NCBI GenBank assembly: GCA_947377425.1
Contig: CANCFZ010000026.1
Coordinates: 1 to 17,226 of the forward strand
Origin: Flavobacteriaceae bacterium
GTDB taxonomy: Bacteria > Bacteroidota > Bacteroidia > Flavobacteriales > Flavobacteriaceae
DNA: 17,226 bases
Direction: 5' to 3'
Positions within the stretch are counted from its first letter, which is position 1; each line of letters begins with the position of its first letter. The position numbers and the translations under genes were made by a program. The notes under the pieces are model-generated. The model was not told where the DNA came from. It was given only the letters and a program-made list of their open reading frames with translations, and did not search any database. Below are positions 1 through 6,685 of this stretch, in pieces.

Positions 1-93
1 TTAATGCCCTCAACGGATTATTGGTTCACAGTAGATTATAACGAAGTCGATGCACTCAAACAATTTAAAGCACACTTTTCATTAAAAAGATAA
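1..93 (+). CDS. C-terminal end of a T9SS type B sorting-domain protein (partial)
   Basis: Only the last 30 residues are present; the gene begins before the window. The frame opens at base 1 and ends at TAA 91-93. The tail contains MPSTDYWFTVDY and ends KAHFSLKR. This matches the end of the gliding-motility/type B C-terminal sorting domain that directs Bacteroidetes proteins through the type IX secretion system: a Pro-Ser/Thr-Asp-Tyr-Trp-Phe core and a terminal H/HF-x-LKR. The missing N-terminal part should therefore belong to a large exported surface or adhesin-like protein, but its function cannot be judged from this fragment. A strong hairpin follows 15 bases after the stop. Confidence 0.85.
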   Translation, partial: LMPSTDYWFTVDYNEVDALKQFKAHFSLKR

Positions 94-107
94 TAGAATT
101 AGTTAAT

Positions 108-136
108 AATGAGCCCGATTTTTTGTCGGGCTCATT
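108..136 (+). terminator. Rho-independent-type hairpin after the T9SS substrate gene
   Basis: Perfect 11-bp stem: aatgagcccga (108-118) pairs with tcgggctcatt (126-136), loop ttttttg (119-125). The core is GC-rich in an AT-rich setting. It sits right after the stop at 93 and before the helicase start at 210. The T-run after the stem is short, so termination efficiency is uncertain. Confidence 0.8.
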
Positions 137-185
137 TGTTTAAGGCAACTATTAGTATTGTTTCCCTTCCCAAAAAAGAATTCCC

Positions 186-193
186 TACCTTTG
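186..193 (+). promoter_or_regulatory. Putative Bacteroidetes -7 element for the first DEAD-box helicase
   Basis: TACCTTTG matches the Bacteroidetes sigma-A -7 consensus TAnnTTTG and ends 16 bases before the ATG at 210. The nearest upstream TTG (158-160) is 25 bases away, longer than the usual -33/-7 spacing, so only the -7 element is supported. The leader would be very short, about 10 nt. Confidence 0.45.
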
Positions 194-209
194 CTAAAAA
201 TACTACGCA

Positions 210-1553
210 ATGAATACTTTTGAGCAATTTAATCTTCCTAAATCTTTACAAAAAGCAATTGATGACATGGGGTTGACCACACCTACTCCAATTCAAGAAA
301 AATCGTTTTCCGTAATCATGTCGGGGCGTGATGTAATGGGAATTGCACAAACGGGTACAGGTAAAACTTTAGCGTATTTATTACCGCTTTTAAAACAATG
401 GAAATTTGTCAATACCGATTCGGCTCGTGTAGTTATTTTGGTGCCAACACGTGAATTGGTGGTTCAAATTGTAGAAGTGATTGAAAACTTAACCAAATAC
501 ATGTCGGTTAGAACCCTCGGAATCTATGGTGGCGTAAACATCAACACCCAGAAAAAAGCGGTTTATCAAGGAATTGACATCTTAGTTGGAACTCCTGGAC
601 GAACCATGGATTTAGCTTTAGATAATGTAATTCGTTTTGATTCACTTCAAAAATTAGTTATTGATGAATTTGATGAAATCTTGAATTTAGGATTTCGTTT
701 TCAAGTAACCTCGTTGTTAACAATGATGAGCAACAAACGTCAAAATATTTTGTTTTCAGCCACTATGACTGATGATGTAGATGCTATGTTGGATGAATAT
801 TTTGAACTACCCGAAGAAGTTTCGTTAGCAGCATCGGGAACACCATTAGAAAAAATAGAACAATTAGGGTATTATGCACCCAATTTCTTGACCAAATTAA
901 ATCTGTTACAACATATTTTTAACACCGACGAAAGCACTTCTCGCGTGTTGATTTTTGCAAACAACAAAAAAACAGTTGATTTAATTGCCAATAGCATTGA
1001 AGAAATTTATCCAGAGCAATTTGGTGTAATTCACTCCAACAAATCACAAAATTACCGTTTGAACACGATGGCATCGTTTCAGGCTGGCGAATTAAGAGGA
1101 ATAATCACAACCGATGTAATGGCGCGAGGATTGGATATTTCGGATGTTACACACGTTATCAACTTTGAGTTTACTGAAATTCCGGAACAATACATCCACA
1201 GAATTGGTAGAACCGGTCGTGCCGACAAATCGGGAACTGCAATTAGTTTTATCAGTCCGAGTGAAGAAGAAATCCAAATTCAAGCCGAGATTTTGATGGA
1301 AAAAGAAATCAAATTTCTAGATTTTCCAGAAGGAGTTGAAGTGGCTGTAAGACTTTTAGAATTTGAAAAAGACAAAAAGAAAGTAAAACAACTTTTAAAG
1401 AAACCTAAAAAAGAAGGCGGAGAAGCATTTCACGAAAAGTCTAAAAAGAATCAAAAAGTGAATTTGGGTGGACCAGCCAAAACCAAACCAAGAAAAACTG
1501 AATCTAGAAATCGTGGTGTGGAGCGTAAGCGTGATGCCAAAAAGAAAAAATAG
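210..1553 (+). CDS. DEAD-box family ATP-dependent RNA helicase with variant motif II (DEFD)
   Basis: 447 aa, cytoplasmic. It should unwind or remodel RNA using ATP, for example in ribosome assembly or mRNA turnover; the substrate is not evident. Visible motifs in order: Q motif (TPIQ, about 26-29), motif I AQTGTGKT (46-53), Ia PTREL (79-83), TPGR (128-131), motif II DEFD (152-155), III SAT (183-185), V TDVMARGLDI (301-310), VI HRIGRTGR (330-337). The Lys/Arg-rich tail from about 385 to the end is typical of RNA-binding extensions. Motif II keeps the catalytic Asp and Glu but has Phe in place of Ala. It stands alone between the terminator at 108-136 and the next promoter, so it is probably monocistronic. 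The ATG lies 16 bases after a -7 match, which supports the start. The paralogue at 15213-16463 has canonical DEAD. Confidence 0.95.
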   Translation: MNTFEQFNLPKSLQKAIDDMGLTTPTPIQEKSFSVIMSGRDVMGIAQTGTGKTLAYLLPLLKQWKFVNTDSARVVILVPTRELVVQIVEVIENLTKYMSVRTLGIYGGVNINTQKKAVYQGIDILVGTPGRTMDLALDNVIRFDSLQKLVIDEFDEILNLGFRFQVTSLLTMMSNKRQNILFSATMTDDVDAMLDEYFELPEEVSLAASGTPLEKIEQLGYYAPNFLTKLNLLQHIFNTDESTSRVLIFANNKKTVDLIANSIEEIYPEQFGVIHSNKSQNYRLNTMASFQAGELRGIITTDVMARGLDISDVTHVINFEFTEIPEQYIHRIGRTGRADKSGTAISFISPSEEEIQIQAEILMEKEIKFLDFPEGVEVAVRLLEFEKDKKKVKQLLKKPKKEGGEAFHEKSKKNQKVNLGGPAKTKPRKTESRNRGVERKRDAKKKK

Positions 1554-1595
1554 TTTTCAGTGATTAGTAGCAGTTAGCAGTTTTATAAAAATTTT

Positions 1596-1627
1596 AAACC
1601 TTTAAACTTTTAAACCTTTAAACTTTT
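1596..1627. repeat. 2 x 16-bp perfect tandem repeat upstream of the BatA gene
   Basis: The unit aaacctttaaactttt occurs twice back to back (1596-1611 and 1612-1627). It is followed within 4 bases by a -7-like TACTTTTG. Just before it, 1558-1581 holds an irregular run of CAGT/TAGT units spaced 6-7 bases apart. Neither segment codes for protein. Confidence 0.8.
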
Positions 1628-1630
1628 TGT

Positions 1631-1638
1631 TACTTTTG
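1631..1638 (+). promoter_or_regulatory. Putative -7 element for the BatA-led cluster
   Basis: TACTTTTG matches TAnnTTTG and ends 17 bases before the ATG at 1656. No TTG lies at the expected upstream spacing, since that place is taken by the 16-bp tandem repeats. It is assigned by position and motif only. Confidence 0.45.
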
Positions 1639-1655
1639 ACAAATTCTATATAGAA

Positions 1656-3584
1656 ATGCAGTTCAAACACCCAGAAATTCTTTATTTCCTATTCTTATTG
1701 GTTATTCCAATTCTGGTGCATCTTTTCCAATTACGAAAATTCAAAACCGAATATTTTACCAATGTAAAGTTCCTGAAAGAGCTTGCCTTACAGACACGTA
1801 AAAGTTCGAAACTTAAAAAATATTTACTGCTTGCTACCCGAATGTTATTATTAGCATTCATGATTATTGCTTTTGCACAACCATTTTTTAAAGCCAAAGA
1901 CAGCAAGAATGCTACTAACGAATTGTATATTGTGTTAGACAATTCCTTCAGTATGCAAGCCAAAGGTCAGAAAGGTGAATTATTGAAACGTGCCGTTCAA
2001 GATTTATTGGAACACACTCCTGAAAACGCCAATTTTTCTTTAATAACTTGTTCTGAAAACTTTTGGAACACCGATATTAAATCCATTCAAAAGGAATTAC
2101 AGAATTTAAAATACAGCGCATCGCCTTTTCAATTGGAAAATCTTTTGGCAAAAATAAAAGCACATAAATCGGCTTTCAATAAAGACATTGTTGTGATTAC
2201 TGATGCTGTTGGATTAAAACCTAATCAAGTCAGCAAAACCAAAGACGGCGAAAATTTATATTTCATTACTCCAGAAGCTGAAAAAACAGATAACATTGCC
2301 ATTGATAGTGTTTTTATCAATCAAACGATGGATAACTTCTATGAAATTGGTGTGAAATTGAATGCTTATGGTGAAGATTTTAAAGACATTCCGATAGCTT
2401 TGTACAATAAAAATAAATTGATTGCAAAAACGTTAGTCAACTTTGAAACTAAAAACAAAACTATCAATTTTACCATTCCAAAAGAAGATTTTCATGGTTC
2501 TGTTTCTATTTCAGACAATAGTTTAGAATACGACAACAACTATTATTTTAGTTTAGCTAAACCACAAAAAAGCAATGTAATTAGTATTGGCGAACCCGAA
2601 AAAAGTGGTTTCCTTTCTAAAATTTATACAGCTGAAGAATTCAATTATAGTAACTTTTCATTGCAATCGTTAGATTATAATTTATTGGATAAACAAGATG
2701 CAATTATCTTAAATGAATTGAAAGATATTCCGCAAGCACTACAAACCACTTTAAAATCTTTTGTAGAAAAAGGTGGAAATGTAGTTTTGATTCCGAGTTC
2801 AGAAAGTTCAGTTCAAAATTTGAATACTTTTTTATCCAACTTTGGTGGAATCCAATTCAAAACCATTGGAGCTTCTGAAAAAATGGTGACAAAAATAAAC
2901 TTTAGTCATCCATTATTTAGTAGTGTTTTTGAGAAAAAAATTGATAATTTTCAGTATCCAAATACTAAAACATCTTTTGAAATTAGTAATTCGGCTCCAA
3001 TGGTTTTGGGATATAGTGATCAAACTTCATTTTTGTGTGCTATTCAAAATGGCATTTCATCAGTTTATGTTTTTGCTGCACCAATTAATAAAACCAATAG
3101 TAATTTCCAGAATTCCCCAATCATTGTTCCGACATTCTACAATATGGGACAAAATGCTCAGAAAACTGGAATTAATGCCTTAATTATTGGAGAAAACAAA
3201 CCTTTTATTGTAGAAACAAAATTAGGTAAAGACGAAATTGTAAATGTGAAAAACGACAAAGAAAGTTTTATTCCTATCCAACAAATTTTGAATAGTAAAG
3301 TAAAATTAACATTCAATGACAATCCAAAAGAAGCAGGGAATTTTAGTGTTTATAACAACAATCAACCTATAGAAAACATCAGTTTTAATTACAATAGAAC
3401 CGAAAGTAATTTGGCAAACATCAATACCGATGCCATTTCCGATTTTAAAGAAATTAGCAATATAGATTCAATATTTGATACACTTCAAGCCAATCGAGCC
3501 GACAATCAGCTTTGGAAATGGTTTGTTATTTTAGCCTTATTATTTGTAGCGTTAGAAGTTTTAATTCAAAAATTTGTAAAATAA
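1656..3584 (+). CDS. BatA-type membrane protein with a VWA-like domain
   Basis: 642 aa, inner-membrane protein. The N-terminus carries the aerotolerance-regulator N-terminal (BatA) signature: hydrophobic helix about 8-25, FQLRKFKTEYFTNVKFL (24-40), second helix about 57-76 ending in AQPFF. A von Willebrand A-like region follows, with an intact MIDAS start D95-N-S97-F-S99 and a later ITDA at about 181-184. The remaining ~400 residues are a presumably periplasmic region of unclear fold, and the protein ends in a third membrane helix (about 622-638). BatA/BatB-like proteins usually partner MoxR ATPases, but none is present here, so the role is unknown; metal-dependent protein binding at the envelope is inferred. 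It heads the cluster that includes the dihydroorotase homologue, 164 bases upstream of that gene. Confidence 0.9.
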   Translation: MQFKHPEILYFLFLLVIPILVHLFQLRKFKTEYFTNVKFLKELALQTRKSSKLKKYLLLATRMLLLAFMIIAFAQPFFKAKDSKNATNELYIVLDNSFSMQAKGQKGELLKRAVQDLLEHTPENANFSLITCSENFWNTDIKSIQKELQNLKYSASPFQLENLLAKIKAHKSAFNKDIVVITDAVGLKPNQVSKTKDGENLYFITPEAEKTDNIAIDSVFINQTMDNFYEIGVKLNAYGEDFKDIPIALYNKNKLIAKTLVNFETKNKTINFTIPKEDFHGSVSISDNSLEYDNNYYFSLAKPQKSNVISIGEPEKSGFLSKIYTAEEFNYSNFSLQSLDYNLLDKQDAIILNELKDIPQALQTTLKSFVEKGGNVVLIPSSESSVQNLNTFLSNFGGIQFKTIGASEKMVTKINFSHPLFSSVFEKKIDNFQYPNTKTSFEISNSAPMVLGYSDQTSFLCAIQNGISSVYVFAAPINKTNSNFQNSPIIVPTFYNMGQNAQKTGINALIIGENKPFIVETKLGKDEIVNVKNDKESFIPIQQILNSKVKLTFNDNPKEAGNFSVYNNNQPIENISFNYNRTESNLANINTDAISDFKEISNIDSIFDTLQANRADNQLWKWFVILALLFVALEVLIQKFVK

Positions 3585-3586
3585 TT

Positions 3587-3731
3587 TTTTAAAACACATA
3601 GAAACATAGATTTGATTTAAAAAAAAGAGTTCAATAGAAATCATAAGAAAATAAAATCTCAGATTTTATTTCTATTACAAACTAAAAAAGAATAAAAACA
3701 CAAAATAGCTATGTCTCTATGTGTTTTAAAA
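3587..3731. repeat. 145-bp nested imperfect palindrome between the BatA and dihydroorotase-like genes
   Basis: Outer arms of 23 nt (3587-3609 and 3709-3731) are reverse complements with one mismatch; their core is acacatagaaacatag on the left and ctatgtctctatgtgt on the right. Inside is a perfect 10-bp stem with a 3-nt loop (3649-3658 / 3662-3671). A further 9-nt pair (aatagaaat 3633-3641 and atttctatt 3668-3676) offers an alternative fold. It fills almost the whole intergenic gap and contains no ORF. It could be a MITE/REP-type element or an RNA structure in the operon transcript. A TAGATTTG -7 match (3607-3614) overlaps the inner edge of the left arm but has no good -33 partner. Confidence 0.7.
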
Positions 3732-3748
3732 TAAACAATATATTAGTT

Positions 3749-5002
3749 ATGAAAATCATAATCCGAGAAGCCAAGATTATTGACCCAAAGAGTCATTTTC
3801 ACAACCAAGTAGTTGATGTAAAAATCAACGATAGTATTATTGAAAAGATTGGCAAAAATCTTTCTTCTGAATCTGATTATGAAGAACTAAAACATGCTGA
3901 TTTGCATATTTCTCAAGGATGGTTTGATAGTAGTGTTTCCTTTGGCGAACCCGGATTTGAAGACCGAGAAACCATTGCGAATGGATTAAATGTAGCTTCA
4001 AAATGTGGTTTTACTGGAATTGCATTACAACCCAATTCTTTTCCTATTATAGACAATCAATCACAAATACAATTTGTAAAACAAAAAGCCAATTCTTCAG
4101 CAACCGAATTATTCCCAATTGGAGCTTTAACCAAAAATAGTGATGGAACCGATTTAGCTGAATTATTTGACATGAAAAATTCGGGAGCAATAGCTTTTGG
4201 AGATTATGGAAAAAGCTTATCCAACTCTAATTTATTAAAAATTGGTTTACAATATGTACAAGATTTTGACGGATTAGTAATTGCTTTTTGCCAAGATGAA
4301 AAAATTAAAGGAAGTGGAGTTGTTAATGAAGGTATTGTTTCTACTCGATTGGGATTGAAAGGAATTCCGAATTTGGCAGAAGAATTGATTGTAGCAAGAA
4401 ATGTGTTTTTACTTGAATATACTGGCGGAAAATTACACATTCCAACAATTTCAACTGCAAAATCGGTGGAATTAATTCGCGAAGCTAAAGATAAAGGATT
4501 GCAAGTAACTTGTAGCATAGCCATTCATAATTTAGTGTTAACTGATGAAAAGTTAGACGGTTTCGATACTCGCTATAAAGTTACACCACCATTGCGAACA
4601 AACGGCGATAGAATGGCATTGATTAAAGGTGTTTTAGATAATACAATCGACATGATTACATCCGATCATAATCCGATAGATATTGAACATAAAAAAATGG
4701 AATTTGATTTGGCTAAAAATGGAACTATCGGATTGGAAAGTGCCTTTGGTGCTTTGTTAACCGTTTTACCTTTAGACAAAATCATAGAAAAATTGACTTC
4801 GGCAAGAACGCTTTTCAAATTAAAATCTACCGAAATTGCTGAAGGAAACCTAGCCAACTTAACTTTATTCACAACCGAAAGTGATTGGGTTTTTTCAAAA
4901 GAAAACATACTTTCAAAATCTAAAAATTCCGCTTTTCTTGGAACCAAAATGAAAGGAAAAGCTATTGGAATTTGTAATAATGGACAATTAATTTTGAGCT
5001 AA
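3749..5002 (+). CDS. Dihydroorotase-like amidohydrolase, probably catalytically inactive
   Basis: 417 aa from the preferred start. The whole chain follows the dihydroorotase (PyrC, amidohydrolase) family: GFEDRETIANGL, GALTK (125-129), VNEGIVSTRLGL, ISTAKSVELIREAK, YKVTPPLR, TSDHNP (304-309) and GTIGLESAFGAL are all recognisable. The key residues are not. The DxHxHxREPG block reads D60-S-S-V-S-F-G-E-P-G69, so both metal-binding His are Ser and the substrate Arg is Gly. The later His of the H(A/C)ED block is Phe180, and the His of HxxHxST is Thr233; only the Asp of the TDH block (D306) remains. It is thus unlikely to make dihydroorotate, and a binding or scaffold role is inferred. An in-frame ATG at 3719 lies inside the palindrome arm and is less likely the start. 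Its stop overlaps the next ATG (TAATG). Confidence 0.9.
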   Translation: MKIIIREAKIIDPKSHFHNQVVDVKINDSIIEKIGKNLSSESDYEELKHADLHISQGWFDSSVSFGEPGFEDRETIANGLNVASKCGFTGIALQPNSFPIIDNQSQIQFVKQKANSSATELFPIGALTKNSDGTDLAELFDMKNSGAIAFGDYGKSLSNSNLLKIGLQYVQDFDGLVIAFCQDEKIKGSGVVNEGIVSTRLGLKGIPNLAEELIVARNVFLLEYTGGKLHIPTISTAKSVELIREAKDKGLQVTCSIAIHNLVLTDEKLDGFDTRYKVTPPLRTNGDRMALIKGVLDNTIDMITSDHNPIDIEHKKMEFDLAKNGTIGLESAFGALLTVLPLDKIIEKLTSARTLFKLKSTEIAEGNLANLTLFTTESDWVFSKENILSKSKNSAFLGTKMKGKAIGICNNGQLILS

Positions 5003-5328
5003 TGGACAAACAAATTATAAACGACGGAAAATCAGCAGCAATAACCAGTTACATCTTAATTGTTGGCGTTTTAATTGCCTTATCAATGAATTCTGAAAAT
5101 AAAAATCCGTTTGCATCATTTCATATTCGTCAAGGATTGGGATTGACTTTAACTTTTATTATACTTGGAATTTCAATAAGCTATTTTGAAAGTGTTATGG
5201 TTGCAGCTCCTATGTGGATTTTCATTTCTGTTTTGACTATTTACGGAATTTTTTCTGCAGCAAAAGGCGAAACTACTCCGCTACCCTTATTAGGAAAATG
5301 GTTTCAAAAATGGTTTAGTAATTTTTAA
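5002..5328 (+). CDS. Small three-helix membrane protein (DUF4870/Tic20-like)
   Basis: 108 aa. There are three predicted membrane helices at about 13-30, 47-64 and 70-88. A polar loop, PFASFHIRQGLGL (about 36-48), resembles the conserved segment of small DUF4870/Tic20-like membrane proteins, where a phenylalanine-rich loop ends in H-x-R-Q. The C-terminus (PLPLLGKWFQKWF) is also typical of that group. It probably sits in the inner membrane; its biochemical role is unknown. The ATG overlaps the stop of the dihydroorotase homologue by one base and its own stop overlaps the next ATG the same way, so translation is likely coupled. The family assignment is from memory of the sequence pattern. Confidence 0.85.
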   Translation: MDKQIINDGKSAAITSYILIVGVLIALSMNSENKNPFASFHIRQGLGLTLTFIILGISISYFESVMVAAPMWIFISVLTIYGIFSAAKGETTPLPLLGKWFQKWFSNF

Positions 5329-5960
5329 TGAAAACCATAACTCTCTTACTTTTTTCAATCTTCCTTTTAGTTGGAGCTACAAATTCAACAAAAGCAAAAA
5401 TTCAATTTGAAAAATTAGAAAGTAAGTCTGTTATTGGAGATTTTAACGGTGATAAAAAGCTAGATACTTTATTTGAAACTCATACTTCCAAAAATGAAAA
5501 GAATGGTATAACTGAAGTGCCTTTCATTGATGATTATGATACTATGGTTGACTATTACTACAAAAATTCAATTCAAACATCACTAAAATCATCAAATAAA
5601 AAAATTAAAAATCTTGATTTAGGAACTAGTTTTGGCGTTTATTGTTTGATTAATATCGGAGATAACAATAATGATAAAAAAGACGAACTTGCCTTAGTTA
5701 TTGATTATTGCGATTTTAGCAATCTTAATAGTTGTAAAATTTATTCATTATGCAACAACAATTGGACGATGATTCATCACTTTGCAATACATGAAGCGGC
5801 TTTTGAATATGCCGATGGAGAAATCTTAGATCCAAATAAAATTGGAGATTATCTACAAAAGAAAAAAGGAAAATGGTTTTATGCAGATGCTTTTGAAGTA
5901 TTAGAATCGGATGATTCGATAGTAAAAATGAAGCCTTTAAAAATAAAAAAATGCAATTAA
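5328..5960 (+). CDS. Secreted protein with Asp/Asn calcium-loop-like motifs, function unknown
   Basis: 210 aa. The N-terminus MKTITLLLFSIFLLVGATNS is a clear Sec signal peptide with likely cleavage around residues 20-23 (before KAKIQ). The mature part has two loops resembling the DxNxDxxxD calcium sites of FG-GAP/VCBS/dockerin-type repeats: D38-F-N-G-D42-K-K-L-D46 and D112-N-N-N-D116-K-K-D119-E. Five Cys (106, 128, 136, 142, 209) could form disulfides outside the cytoplasm. No catalytic motif and no T9SS tail are visible, so it is probably periplasmic. The start overlaps the upstream stop by one base (TAATG). I do not recognise a named family; calcium binding is inferred from the loop pattern only. 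Confidence 0.8.
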   Translation: MKTITLLLFSIFLLVGATNSTKAKIQFEKLESKSVIGDFNGDKKLDTLFETHTSKNEKNGITEVPFIDDYDTMVDYYYKNSIQTSLKSSNKKIKNLDLGTSFGVYCLINIGDNNNDKKDELALVIDYCDFSNLNSCKIYSLCNNNWTMIHHFAIHEAAFEYADGEILDPNKIGDYLQKKKGKWFYADAFEVLESDDSIVKMKPLKIKKCN

Positions 5961-5961
5961 T

Positions 5962-6606
5962 ATGAATTTATCACTACACCATTTAGTTCGTGAACCCAAA
6001 ATAAAATTAGAAAAAAATCCTTTACTATTACTGCTTCATGGTTATGGTAGCAACGAAGAAGATTTATTTTCGTTTGCTACAGAATTACCCGAAGAGTATT
6101 ATATAGTTTCGGCTCGTGCTCCGTTTGATATGATGTATGGCAGTTATGCCTGGTATGCCATTAACTTTGATGCCGACGAAAATAAATTTTCTGATATCGG
6201 ACAAGCGCAACAATCGAGAGATTTAATTGCAAAATTTATTGACGAATTGATTGTAAATTATCCAATCGATGCTAATAATATTACTTTAATAGGCTTCAGT
6301 CAAGGCTGCATTTTGAGTTATGCAATTGCGGTTTCTTATCCCGAAAAAGTGCAACGAGTTGTGGCTATGAGTGGTTATTTTAATTCAGAAATTGCCACTG
6401 AAAATTTTGATAAAAATGATTTTAGTAATCTGAAAATATTTGCATCTCATGGAATTGTAGATCAAGTTGTTCCTGTAGATTGGGCTCGAAATTCAATTCC
6501 AAAATTAAAACAGTTAGGCATTGATATTGTTTATAAAGAATACCCAATTGGTCATGGAGTCGCACCACAAAATTTCTTTGATTTTAAGAATTGGTTACAG
6601 CAATAA
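5962..6606 (+). CDS. Alpha/beta hydrolase, phospholipase/carboxylesterase family
   Basis: 214 aa, no signal peptide, so cytoplasmic. It fits the small carboxylesterase/phospholipase family (PF02230-like, ~200-220 aa), which hydrolyses short-chain esters, lysophospholipids or acyl-thioesters. The oxyanion-loop motif LLHGYGSNEEDL begins at about residue 24. The nucleophile elbow is GFSQG (111-115) with Ser113, the acid is Asp167 in HGIVDQVVP, and the catalytic His is His198 in YPIGHG. The full triad is present and well spaced, so an active enzyme is expected; the substrate is unknown. It starts one base after the preceding stop and is the last gene of the cluster. The 79-base convergent gap to mutS2 (6607-6685) holds no convincing terminator hairpin. 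Confidence 0.93.
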   Translation: MNLSLHHLVREPKIKLEKNPLLLLLHGYGSNEEDLFSFATELPEEYYIVSARAPFDMMYGSYAWYAINFDADENKFSDIGQAQQSRDLIAKFIDELIVNYPIDANNITLIGFSQGCILSYAIAVSYPEKVQRVVAMSGYFNSEIATENFDKNDFSNLKIFASHGIVDQVVPVDWARNSIPKLKQLGIDIVYKEYPIGHGVAPQNFFDFKNWLQQ

Positions 6607-6685
6607 AAAAAAAGTAACAGACACCTATCCGGATTACGAGAAGTATAAAAAGGATTGTTTTTTTATCTTAAGAAATGAATATAAT

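Noticed and set aside
1558..1627. CRISPR-like repeats
   Set aside because: Units are short (6-16 bp), directly adjacent with no spacers, and there are no cas genes.
3719..3748. Upstream ATG for the dihydroorotase-like gene (MCFKINNILV extension)
   Set aside because: It lies in the right arm of the palindrome and its residues match nothing in the family; MKIIIREAKIIDP at 3749 is the usual N-terminus.
5328..5960. Sequence start at an internal Met or pseudogene status for the secreted protein
   Set aside because: The frame is intact, the signal peptide begins at the first ATG, and the TAATG coupling fits this start.
6607..6685. Terminator between the hydrolase and mutS2 genes
   Set aside because: T- and A-runs exist, but I could only pair about 4-5 bases (atcc with ggat) over a long loop, too weak to call.
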